Shown: positions 1 to 5,911 of the stretch, one piece after another
Layout: every line of letters begins with the position of its first letter
Position numbering within the stretch: position 1 is the stretch's first letter
Source: Nitrospirae bacterium RBG_16_43_11
GTDB taxonomy: Bacteria; Nitrospirota; 9FT-COMBO-42-15; HDB-SIOI813
Direction: 5' to 3'
Assembly (NCBI GenBank): GCA_001805165.1
Contig: MHEI01000028.1
Location: 353-6,263 of the forward strand
Length of the DNA stretch: 5,911 nt
Program-made: the position numbers and the translations under genes
Notes under the pieces: generated by a model
Told to the model about the DNA's origin: nothing
The model's database searches: none
The model's input: the letters and a program-made list of their open reading frames with translations, nothing else

Positions 1-1
1 T

Positions 2-217
2 GCGTCCGCCTACGGGGCAACTAATCCTAAATTAAAGAACGTGGGTGAATCCTTTGGGGAGGGGACCTATGCCATTGCCTTCCGTACAGAGGACAAACAA
101 CTGCGTGATGCCGTCAGCAAGGCACTGGAGGCCATGAAAGAAAACGGAGAACTCAGTGCTATATATAAGAAGTGGTCATTAATGGATAATCATCAGAAGA
201 ATATAGGGATAAAATAA
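2..217 (+). CDS. C-terminal end of a family 3 extracellular solute-binding protein (partial)
   Basis: This frame is open from the window edge to a TAA at 215-217 and gives the last 71 residues of a longer protein. The pattern GTYAIAFRTEDKQLRDAV, then KALEAMKENGEL, then IYKKW is the characteristic C-terminal signature of SBP_bac_3 (amino-acid type) periplasmic binding proteins: the 'Y-x-IAF-x-x-x-D-x-xLR' strand and helix followed by the 'G-x-L-x-x-IYxKW' closing helix. Family members bind polar amino acids or related small solutes outside the cytoplasmic membrane and usually deliver them to an ABC permease. Some instead serve as, or are fused to, sensors of histidine kinases. The signal peptide and ligand pocket lie outside the window, so the ligand cannot be inferred. 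No permease or ATPase gene follows, and the next gene starts immediately at the stop codon. About 14 residues follow the KKW motif, a short hydrophilic tail. Confidence 0.85.
   Translation, partial: ASAYGATNPKLKNVGESFGEGTYAIAFRTEDKQLRDAVSKALEAMKENGELSAIYKKWSLMDNHQKNIGIK
205..209 (+). promoter_or_regulatory. Shine-Dalgarno site for the aldehyde dehydrogenase frame
   Basis: AGGGA lies eight bases before the ATG at 218, inside the last codons of the preceding gene. With the abutting TAA-ATG junction it supports 218 as a true, translationally coupled start. Confidence 0.6.
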
Positions 218-523
218 ATGACTAAAGTCCTCGGCAATTTGATCGGCGATGAAATCAGATATTCCGGAACTGTCCATGATGTGATATCTCCGGTAACCGG
301 TACTGTTACAGATAGTGTTTATATTGTTCCCAAAGACGAAATATCAAAGGCATTGAGGCTTCTTCCGGACCGGCCGCCAACCCTGTTTGTGTCTGAGGTC
401 TTACAATTTTTAGATCGTTTCAAGGAACAGCTCCGGATTCAAAAGGACCTGTTTTATGAAAAGACCTATCTTGAGACCGGTTTTATTGCAAGGGACAGAT
501 GGAGGTCGTTGACAGCGCCATAG
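218..523 (+). CDS. Aldehyde dehydrogenase family protein, N-terminal fragment (frameshifted gene)
   Basis: The frame encodes 101 residues, of which about the first 93 look like the N-terminal region of the ALDH superfamily. They show a 'GNLIGDE..YSG' opening, 'DVISPVTGTV', a 'VPKDEISKAL' helix and a 'FLDRFKEQL....KDLFYEKTYLETG' helix that matches the conserved stretch before the NAD-binding domain. After ARD (residues 91-93) the frame runs into eight unrelated residues and a TAG. The ALDH-like sequence resumes in the -1 frame with MEVVDSAIEFL (from 499). The start at 218 has a good AGGGA site and abuts the stop of the solute-binding protein gene. Alone this piece lacks the catalytic cysteine and cofactor pocket, so it should have no enzyme activity. 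The simplest reading is one ALDH gene broken by a one-base deletion, or a sequencing error, near base 475-520. Confidence 0.7.
   Translation: MTKVLGNLIGDEIRYSGTVHDVISPVTGTVTDSVYIVPKDEISKALRLLPDRPPTLFVSEVLQFLDRFKEQLRIQKDLFYEKTYLETGFIARDRWRSLTAP
475..520 (+). other. Frameshift junction splitting the aldehyde dehydrogenase gene
   Basis: The upstream frame is open to the TAG at 521-523. The downstream frame is closed by TGA codons at 457-459 and 472-474 and is open only from 475. The two ALDH parts can therefore join only through a -1 shift (equivalent to one missing base) within 475-520. Protein similarity places the break near 494-500, between ARD and MEVVDSA. No canonical X-XXY-YYZ slippery heptamer is in phase here. 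Confidence 0.65.
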
Positions 524-1671
524 AGTTCCTGAATGATTTCGAAGTTTATGTCCATGATAAATCATTCAATGAATACACGGTAAAGCACTCCTACTCATCT
601 GGATCTGAGAGGGAGATAAGGATTACAGACAGGCCGTTCAGATATGTTGCTGCAGCTGTTCCACAGAACGCATCCCTTACACTTGGGATTACGATTATTG
701 CATCAGCGCTGTATTCCGGTTCAGGGATTATCCTGAGGCCATCATTACAGTGTGCCTCTACAGGAGCCTATTTATCTGAACTTATAATCAAAAGCCAGCC
801 GCCTGAATGGAGTGTAATGATAGTGAACTGCATGGCAACTGATTTTCTCGACGCCTGCATTGACTCGGATAAGGTAGAACTAATCCATTATATAGGCAGC
901 AGCAGGTATGCCATGCCTGTATTTTCAAAGGCATTTAACTCAGGGAAACAATGCCTTCTCGATGGCAATGGTAATGGGGTCCTTTATTTGGATGACACAT
1001 TTCCAGTTGAGGAGGCTGTCAGGATTATTACTTCAGCGGCAACCAGGTTTAACGGAGAGACCTGCACATCAGTCAATGGTGTCCTGATTAAAGATACTGT
1101 CTACGATAAGGTCAGAGATGCGCTTGTGGAGTCCTTTAGAAATCTCAGGGTGGGACACCCTCTTGAGCCTCGGGTGGATGTGGGGCCTTTATTCAGTGAG
1201 GGGCATTCCATGAGTCTTCAGGAATCTATTATGGGAACAAAGGGGCGCATTTTATGCGGTGGAAATGCTAATGGCGCTTTTTTCAGTCCGGCAATAATGG
1301 AAGATGTCGGGATTTCCGAAAGTCTGGTACGGGAGGGTATCTTCGGACCGGTTTTATGGATACAAAAGGTCAATGAAAATTCTGTATGGGAGTGGCTGAG
1401 GGCAAACCGTTTTCCATTGAGTGATACAATACTGAGTCATGACAGAGAACTTATTCAACTATTTGCGGGAAATTCCAGGGCAGCGAGAGTTTGCGTTAAT
1501 CAGGACCCGTCAATAGAATCTATGTTTGAGCCATGGGGCGGCTATCCTCCGAGTGGTTCTAATCCAGTATCCCTTTGGATTGAGAAATACCGGCAGATCT
1601 ATCAGTTGGATGGAAAATTAAGGGAGATAGTAATGTTACGTGATGCTTACGGCAAGGGGTGTTTGATGTGA
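499..1671 (+). CDS. Aldehyde dehydrogenase family protein, main catalytic part (frameshifted gene)
   Basis: This 390-residue frame carries most of an ALDH fold. Visible landmarks, in order: VPQN (54-57; Asn57 matches the oxyanion-hole Asn), a 'LRPS' cofactor strand (79-82; Arg80 where Lys is usual), IGSS (132-135, the FTGS nucleotide turn), LLDGNGN (153-159, where ELGG is usual), NGETCTS (185-191) with the expected catalytic Cys189, REGIFGPVLW (278-287), and the C-terminal WGGYPPSGSNPVS and EKY motifs (346-364). Typical ALDHs oxidise aldehydes with NAD(P) in the cytoplasm; acylating members form acyl-CoA. The canonical general-base Glu and the cofactor-ribose Glu before FGPV are not at their usual places, so activity and substrate are uncertain. 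The ATG at 499 has AAGGGA only three bases upstream, too close for a good site; this start may be only the first Met after the frameshift. The stop overlaps the kinase start. Confidence 0.72.
   Translation: MEVVDSAIEFLNDFEVYVHDKSFNEYTVKHSYSSGSEREIRITDRPFRYVAAAVPQNASLTLGITIIASALYSGSGIILRPSLQCASTGAYLSELIIKSQPPEWSVMIVNCMATDFLDACIDSDKVELIHYIGSSRYAMPVFSKAFNSGKQCLLDGNGNGVLYLDDTFPVEEAVRIITSAATRFNGETCTSVNGVLIKDTVYDKVRDALVESFRNLRVGHPLEPRVDVGPLFSEGHSMSLQESIMGTKGRILCGGNANGAFFSPAIMEDVGISESLVREGIFGPVLWIQKVNENSVWEWLRANRFPLSDTILSHDRELIQLFAGNSRAARVCVNQDPSIESMFEPWGGYPPSGSNPVSLWIEKYRQIYQLDGKLREIVMLRDAYGKGCLM
1654..1659 (+). promoter_or_regulatory. Shine-Dalgarno site deciding the histidine kinase start
   Basis: AAGGGG lies eight bases before the GTG at 1668, an ideal spacing. 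The alternative GTG at 1659 overlaps this site and has no separate one. The 1668 start also gives a GTGA four-base overlap with the upstream stop, typical of translational coupling. Confidence 0.6.
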
Positions 1672-3545
1672 AGATACCCGCTCTGCATTTTTCTATAAGG
1701 CTTAAGTTGATCCTGATTGTGGCAGGTTTGCTCTTTATATCAATTGCCGGGTCAGGCTACCTGATCAGATCCATGGTATTTCAAAATATACTGGATCAGA
1801 AGATAAAAACAGCAGAAATACTTACCAAGTCTGTTGTTCACGATATTAAGTATGTTCATCAGATTCAAAGGAGCGAGAACATTGATCAGGTTATAGCAAA
1901 GTTTATTACATATTACAGAATAATCACAAATATATCATACTATAATTCTGAATCTGTGATTGTTGCCGATTCAAACCCCGAAAATATTGGACAAAGTACG
2001 AATGATAATCGAATTGCAGATGCTGTGTCTATGGCAAAGCCAAGTATCATTATTACTAAGTCTGACTGGAATAATGTTGGCATACGATCTATATCACCAA
2101 TCCTGCAGGGGTCTAAGATCATGGGAGCAGTTGAGGTTGATATTTCCATAGGGGATGTCCAGATGACCATTTCTGCTATTGACAGGCGGGTTGCAATGAT
2201 CCTTGTTGTTGCTGTTCTGTCATCATCAGCGGCTCTTTATTTTCTTCTCCGGGTAGCTATACTTCAGAGGCTCAACCGGCTTATGAACATTACTAATGAG
2301 GTATCTGCCGGAAATTACAATGTGCAGGCGGAAGACAAATCATGGGATGAGATAGGACAGTTATCCAAGGCATTTAACAGTATGACAAGTGATCTAAAGA
2401 TATCCAAGAATGAGCTGGAAAATTATAATAAAACACTTGAAGACAGGGTAAAAGAAGCTACAGCCAGGTTAACAAAGACCTATGATGACTTAAAAAATAC
2501 ACAAACCCAACTTGTACTCAATGAGAAGATGGCATCGCTCGGACTTCTTATCGCAGGTATAGCTCATGAGATTAATACCCCGATAGGGGCCATTTTTAAT
2601 GTTACAAGGACTTTGGATAACAGGGTGGTATCACTCCCCGGTCTCCTTCGGGATTTCAGGATGGATGATGAGAATCTGCATGACAAGATGATGGTTTGCC
2701 TTGATGAATTATACAGGGTATCAAAGGTCCAGGTGTATTCCCCTTCATTCAGAGAGATCAGGGCTATTGAGGCAGTACTGTCTGATCAGGGTCTTGTGAA
2801 TTATAAAACCATGTCAGCTACCCTGGCGCGGTTGAACTTTACTGACAGGGAAAAGATATTAACGTATATTGATTGTTTCAAAGCACCTTCTTTTTTCGCG
2901 TTGTTTGAATCTTGCGGCAGTATTATGCAGGCGGCAAACATTTCTAAATCGAGTTCTCAGAAAATATCCGAGATCGTCAGGGCGCTTAAGTTCTATGCCT
3001 ATACGGACAGGGACAAGATTGAGGCGGTACAGATAAATGAGTCAATTCAGACAGCCCTTATTCTTCTTAGAAGCAAGTTAAAACATGGTATTTCAGTGAT
3101 GACCGACTTTGCAAAAGACCTCCCTGAAATTATGTGTACAAGCGAAATTCACCAGGTGTGGACTAATATTCTTAATAATGCATGTGATGCAATTGTGGAT
3201 ATGGGGAGTGATTATAAGGGAGAGATATTCATCATTTCACGAAGATCAGATGATTCTATAATTATTAGTATCTCAGATAACGGTGTAGGTATACCGGAAG
3301 ACAAAAAGGATAATATATTTGATCCATTCTTCACTACTAAAGATATTGGCAAGGGTACCGGCCTTGGACTCTCCATTGTATCCGGAATTATCAAGAAACA
3401 AGGTGGAATAATCCATGTTGACAGCAGGAGGGGGCATACGAAGTTTGAAGTAATACTGCCTGTTAAGATCCAGGATTGCATAAGTATTGACCATGATAAT
3501 GATGTTTTGATGACAGAACGTGACACAGGGGCAGCAGTAAGTTAA
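1668..3545 (+). CDS. Membrane sensor histidine kinase (Cache-like sensor, HAMP, HisKA, HATPase)
   Basis: A 625-residue kinase from the preferred GTG. Order: TM1 (about 13-34), an extracytoplasmic region of about 140 residues, TM2 (about 174-197), HAMP (about 196-250), coiled coil (about 245-290), HisKA and HATPase_c. The outer region has 'VIVADSNPENIGQ' (98-110) and 'SISPILQGSKIMGAVEVDI' (141-159), the style of a Cache small-molecule sensor. The H-box is ASLGLLIAGIAHEINTP with the phospho-accepting His300. The ATP-binding half has an N-box (WTNILNNACDAI, Asn500 and Asn504), G1 (DNGVGIP, 537-543), F-box (IFDPFFTTK, 550-558) and G2 (GTGLGLSI, 563-570), so it should be active. His300 to Asn500 spans 200 residues, where about 100-115 is usual; the extra sequence (roughly 316-428) sits inside the dimerisation hairpin. 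No receiver domain is fused. The response regulator 13 bases downstream is the likely partner. An alternative GTG at 1659 would add three residues. Confidence 0.9.
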   Translation: MKIPALHFSIRLKLILIVAGLLFISIAGSGYLIRSMVFQNILDQKIKTAEILTKSVVHDIKYVHQIQRSENIDQVIAKFITYYRIITNISYYNSESVIVADSNPENIGQSTNDNRIADAVSMAKPSIIITKSDWNNVGIRSISPILQGSKIMGAVEVDISIGDVQMTISAIDRRVAMILVVAVLSSSAALYFLLRVAILQRLNRLMNITNEVSAGNYNVQAEDKSWDEIGQLSKAFNSMTSDLKISKNELENYNKTLEDRVKEATARLTKTYDDLKNTQTQLVLNEKMASLGLLIAGIAHEINTPIGAIFNVTRTLDNRVVSLPGLLRDFRMDDENLHDKMMVCLDELYRVSKVQVYSPSFREIRAIEAVLSDQGLVNYKTMSATLARLNFTDREKILTYIDCFKAPSFFALFESCGSIMQAANISKSSSQKISEIVRALKFYAYTDRDKIEAVQINESIQTALILLRSKLKHGISVMTDFAKDLPEIMCTSEIHQVWTNILNNACDAIVDMGSDYKGEIFIISRRSDDSIIISISDNGVGIPEDKKDNIFDPFFTTKDIGKGTGLGLSIVSGIIKKQGGIIHVDSRRGHTKFEVILPVKIQDCISIDHDNDVLMTERDTGAAVS

Positions 3546-3558
3546 AACTTATAGAATT

Positions 3559-5826
3559 ATGTCAGAAGAACAATACATACTCTGCGTAGATGATGACGGC
3601 AATTTTCTAAAGTCTATGGAGTTTCTGTTACCTGAAAAGGTTAATAAATCAGGTGATCAGATGGCATGGTACAGGTGTCTTTTCTCTGACAACCCTTTGA
3701 ATGCCCTTGACACTATTAAGGACATAAATTCAGAAGGTGATATTGTCGCAATGATTATAAGCGACCAGAAGATGCCCCAGATGAAGGGCATAGAATTTCT
3801 CATGGAGACAAGGAAGATGTGCCCTGACAGCATCCGTGTCCTGCTCACAGGTTATGCAGGCCTCGAATCAGCGATCTCGGCCATAAATAATAACCTTCTT
3901 GACAAGTATTTTACAAAACCAATAGAAGATGAAAATGACCTTATCCTGAACATAAACCATCTGCTTCAGAGATTCCAGATGAAACGAACGATTACAGATC
4001 AGGGCAAGCTCATTCATGATCTGTACACATTCAGTAATGTGCTAAACTCTATTGAGAGTTTTCAGGATACACTCGATTATACAGTCGCGTTTGCAGAGGC
4101 CACTTTAAAATGCAGCCGCATATCAATAATGCTGTGTGAAGGAGATATGCTTAAGATCAAAGCTGCCAGGGGTTTGCCTGATGAGGTCATTCAATCTGCA
4201 GGGATACCGGTTGGTGGACGTATCGCCGGGGAGGTGTTTCAATCTAAAAAGGCGATTATTGCCAGGACGACTGATGAAATTCCTTATACTGACAAGGTTG
4301 TGAATTCTGAATCGGATTCTTTTATCAGCGCTCCTATACTGTATGCCGGACTAACCTCATCAGATCACCCATTGGGTGTTATAAATGTCACTGATAAGGC
4401 AGACAATAATCCTTTTACTGAAGCAGATATGGAGACCCTCACTTATATTGCAAATACCGCCTCTATTGCTATTCATAATCAGTTTAACCATATAAAACTT
4501 CAACAGGCTTATTCTGAGACGAGGACACAGGCTGCTACTCTTAAATACCAGATGACACACGACCCGCTAACCGGTCTTTCAAACCGGATGCACCTTCAGG
4601 ACATCCTTCAACATGCTGTCATTTCGAGGAGACATGAGGATTCCGGGTTTTGCATGTTCCTTATGGATCTCGATAATTTCAAAGAGATGAATGATACCCT
4701 TGGACATCATAACGGAGATATCATCCTGCAGGAGGTTGCCTCAAGACTTCAGCATTTCCTTGATAAGTCAGAAATTGTGGCGCGTATAGGTGGTGATGAA
4801 TTTGCAGTTTTGATGAAAGGGCTTAGCAGGGATGAGGCGTCATCTATGGCAGGTAAGATAATGGAGACCATCCGAAGACCTTTTTCAATTGAGGGGATGA
4901 CACTTCAGGTGGATGCAAGTATTGGAATGTCGTTTTGTCCTGAGCATGGAGAGGAACCTGGCCTTATTATTCAGAGGGCAGAGGTAGCAATGTATTTAGC
5001 CAAGAGGTCCGGTGAGGGATTCGGGATCTATAGCGCAGAAAACGATCCATACAATTCAAGGCGACTTGTAATTATAAGCGATTTGCGCAAGGCTATAGAT
5101 GATGATCAGTTACGATTATATTATCAACCGAAGATTGCATTAGATACCGGACGAATTGCTGGTGTTGAGGCACTGGTGCGCTGGAAACATCCTGAATATG
5201 GTTTTTTGCCGCCTGATCAGTTTATTCCAATTGCTGAGCAGACAGGCTTAATTAAGCCTCTGACCATCTGGGTTCTCAATGAGGCATTACGTCAGTGCCG
5301 GGCCAGGTGTGATAACAATATCAATGTAGGTGTTGCAGTAAACCTTTCAGTCCGTAACCTGCAGGATATACAGCTCCCTGCACAAATTGCTGAACTCCTT
5401 AAGAAATGGGATATATCTCCGGATCTCTTAGAACTGGAAATTACTGAGAGTGTTGTAATGTCAAATCCCGAGATCTCCATGGAGATCCTCAGGCAGTTGA
5501 GTGCCATGGGTATCAGATTGTCTATTGATGATTTTGGCACGGGCCATTCTTCCCTCGCCTATCTGAATAAATTACCGGTTAATGAGATCAAGATTGACAA
5601 ATCATTTATCAAGGGATTGGGGACAAATAACAGTGATGATATGATTGTGCGGGCGACAATAGAACTTGGTCATAACCTCGGATTTACGGTTGTTGCAGAA
5701 GGAGTAGAGAGTAAGGTGATACTCGATAGATTAAAACATCTTGGCTGCAACGTGGCACAGGGTTTCTTTATAAGTCCTCCGATTCCGCAGGAAGACCTGA
5801 ATATATGGATTAGCAACCACTGCTAA
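3559..5826 (+). CDS. Response regulator with REC, GAF, GGDEF and EAL domains (c-di-GMP turnover)
   Basis: A 755-residue cytoplasmic regulator. REC (about 5-140): acidic pocket DDD (11-13), phospho-acceptor Asp69 in SDQKMPQMKG, Thr97 in LLTGYAG, Lys120 in TKP. GAF-like domain about 155-310. GGDEF (about 325-495): HDPLTGLSNR, MDLDNFKEMND (metal-binding Asp370, Asn378), GHHNGD and an exact GGDEF at 411-415, so cyclase activity is plausible. The inhibitory I-site position (RxxD in most) reads DKSE at 402-405, so product inhibition is probably absent. EAL (about 505-755): EAL at 537-539, Asn595, ELEITES with Glu627, DDFGTG (657-662), Lys678, AEGVE with Glu714 and AQGFF with Gln734, the set needed for c-di-GMP hydrolysis. 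Both activities look intact; the net direction cannot be read. Phosphorylation by the upstream kinase and a GAF ligand are the likely switches. No clear Shine-Dalgarno site precedes the ATG. An in-frame stop at 3538 limits any upstream start, and REC homology begins by residue 6, so 3559 is the sensible start. Confidence 0.93.
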   Translation: MSEEQYILCVDDDGNFLKSMEFLLPEKVNKSGDQMAWYRCLFSDNPLNALDTIKDINSEGDIVAMIISDQKMPQMKGIEFLMETRKMCPDSIRVLLTGYAGLESAISAINNNLLDKYFTKPIEDENDLILNINHLLQRFQMKRTITDQGKLIHDLYTFSNVLNSIESFQDTLDYTVAFAEATLKCSRISIMLCEGDMLKIKAARGLPDEVIQSAGIPVGGRIAGEVFQSKKAIIARTTDEIPYTDKVVNSESDSFISAPILYAGLTSSDHPLGVINVTDKADNNPFTEADMETLTYIANTASIAIHNQFNHIKLQQAYSETRTQAATLKYQMTHDPLTGLSNRMHLQDILQHAVISRRHEDSGFCMFLMDLDNFKEMNDTLGHHNGDIILQEVASRLQHFLDKSEIVARIGGDEFAVLMKGLSRDEASSMAGKIMETIRRPFSIEGMTLQVDASIGMSFCPEHGEEPGLIIQRAEVAMYLAKRSGEGFGIYSAENDPYNSRRLVIISDLRKAIDDDQLRLYYQPKIALDTGRIAGVEALVRWKHPEYGFLPPDQFIPIAEQTGLIKPLTIWVLNEALRQCRARCDNNINVGVAVNLSVRNLQDIQLPAQIAELLKKWDISPDLLELEITESVVMSNPEISMEILRQLSAMGIRLSIDDFGTGHSSLAYLNKLPVNEIKIDKSFIKGLGTNNSDDMIVRATIELGHNLGFTVVAEGVESKVILDRLKHLGCNVAQGFFISPPIPQEDLNIWISNHC

Positions 5827-5869
5827 TAACTTTCCCTGAATTTCAACCTTATACAGTTTTACCTTAACC

Positions 5870-5899
5870 TTTACAATTTAATCTGAATAATAATATAAT
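5870..5899 (+). promoter_or_regulatory. Putative sigma-70-type promoter reading out of the window
   Basis: TTTACA (5870-5875, five of six matches to TTGACA) is followed after 18 bases by a perfect TATAAT (5894-5899). It lies after the last stop codon in AT-rich non-coding sequence and points toward a gene beyond the window end. Matches are easy to get in such AT-rich DNA, so this is a moderate call. No rho-independent terminator is visible between 5827 and the -35 box. Confidence 0.4.
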
Positions 5900-5910
5900 G
5901 TGAATAATAA
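5884..5910 (+). repeat. Direct repeat of TGAATAATAA flanking the -10 box
   Basis: TGAATAATAA occurs at 5884-5893 and again at 5901-5910, on either side of the TATAAT at 5894-5899 and 17 bases apart start to start. It could be a pair of regulator half-sites, or simply chance in low-complexity AT-rich sequence. Confidence 0.35.
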
Positions 5911-5911
5911 A

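Noticed and set aside
479..487. TTTT run as a programmed -1 frameshift site in the aldehyde dehydrogenase
   Set aside because: It does not form an in-phase X-XXY-YYZ heptamer. A shift there would replace the ALDH-like IARD residues, and no clear downstream pairing structure was seen.
1659..1661. GTG as the kinase start
   Set aside because: It overlaps the AAGGGG site and has no upstream site of its own; GTG 1668 has ideal spacing and a four-base overlap with the previous stop. The difference is only three residues.
1940..2170. Open frames on both strands within the kinase sensor region
   Set aside because: They overlap the continuous Cache-like sensor coding frame, have no Shine-Dalgarno support and no recognisable protein features.
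3212..3526. Reverse-strand open frame of 104 codons opposite the kinase ATPase domain
   Set aside because: It lies wholly opposite a region whose + strand translation has clear G1, F and G2 boxes; its own translation shows no recognisable domain.
5292..5540. Reverse-strand open frame opposite the EAL domain
   Set aside because: The + strand here carries conserved EAL catalytic motifs; the reverse frame is a shadow.
5827..5869. Rho-independent terminator after the regulator gene
   Set aside because: Only a trivial TGAA-T-TTCA inverted repeat is present, with no GC-rich stem and no following T run.

Overview
The window holds the end of one gene, one aldehyde dehydrogenase gene split across two reading frames, and a complete two-gene signalling module. 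All are on the + strand and packed like an operon. The features suggest a Gram-negative bacterium of moderate, somewhat AT-leaning base composition: a periplasmic-type solute-binding protein, a membrane sensor kinase with an extracytoplasmic domain, and c-di-GMP enzymes. The style recalls Nitrospirota or the former Deltaproteobacteria, but that placement is a guess from family resemblance. No RNA gene, mobile element or CRISPR array was seen.

Layout. Bases 2-217 encode the last 71 residues of a family 3 extracellular solute-binding protein. Its stop codon directly abuts the start of an aldehyde dehydrogenase (ALDH) reading frame (218-523). That frame covers only the N-terminal part of the ALDH fold. 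The rest of the fold continues in the -1 frame from about base 499 to 1671. Together the two pieces make about 483 residues, a normal ALDH length, so this is most simply one gene with a single-base frameshift. The catalytic cysteine is kept, but several canonical NAD-binding and general-base residues are not.

The ALDH stop overlaps the preferred GTG start (1668) of a membrane-bound hybrid-free sensor histidine kinase by four bases. The kinase has TM1, a Cache-like sensor, TM2, HAMP, a coiled coil, HisKA and HATPase. It carries an unusual insert of about 110 residues inside the dimerisation domain. Thirteen bases after it begins a REC-GAF-GGDEF-EAL response regulator (3559-5826), the obvious phosphorylation partner, with intact-looking diguanylate cyclase and phosphodiesterase motifs. 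The last 85 bases are AT-rich and non-coding. They contain a good sigma-70-like promoter, probably for a gene beyond the window, and no visible terminator.

Working model (inference): an extracytoplasmic signal is read by the kinase, which phosphorylates the regulator and changes c-di-GMP turnover. The co-transcribed binding protein and ALDH may supply or report on the ligand or metabolite, but nothing in the sequence proves that link.
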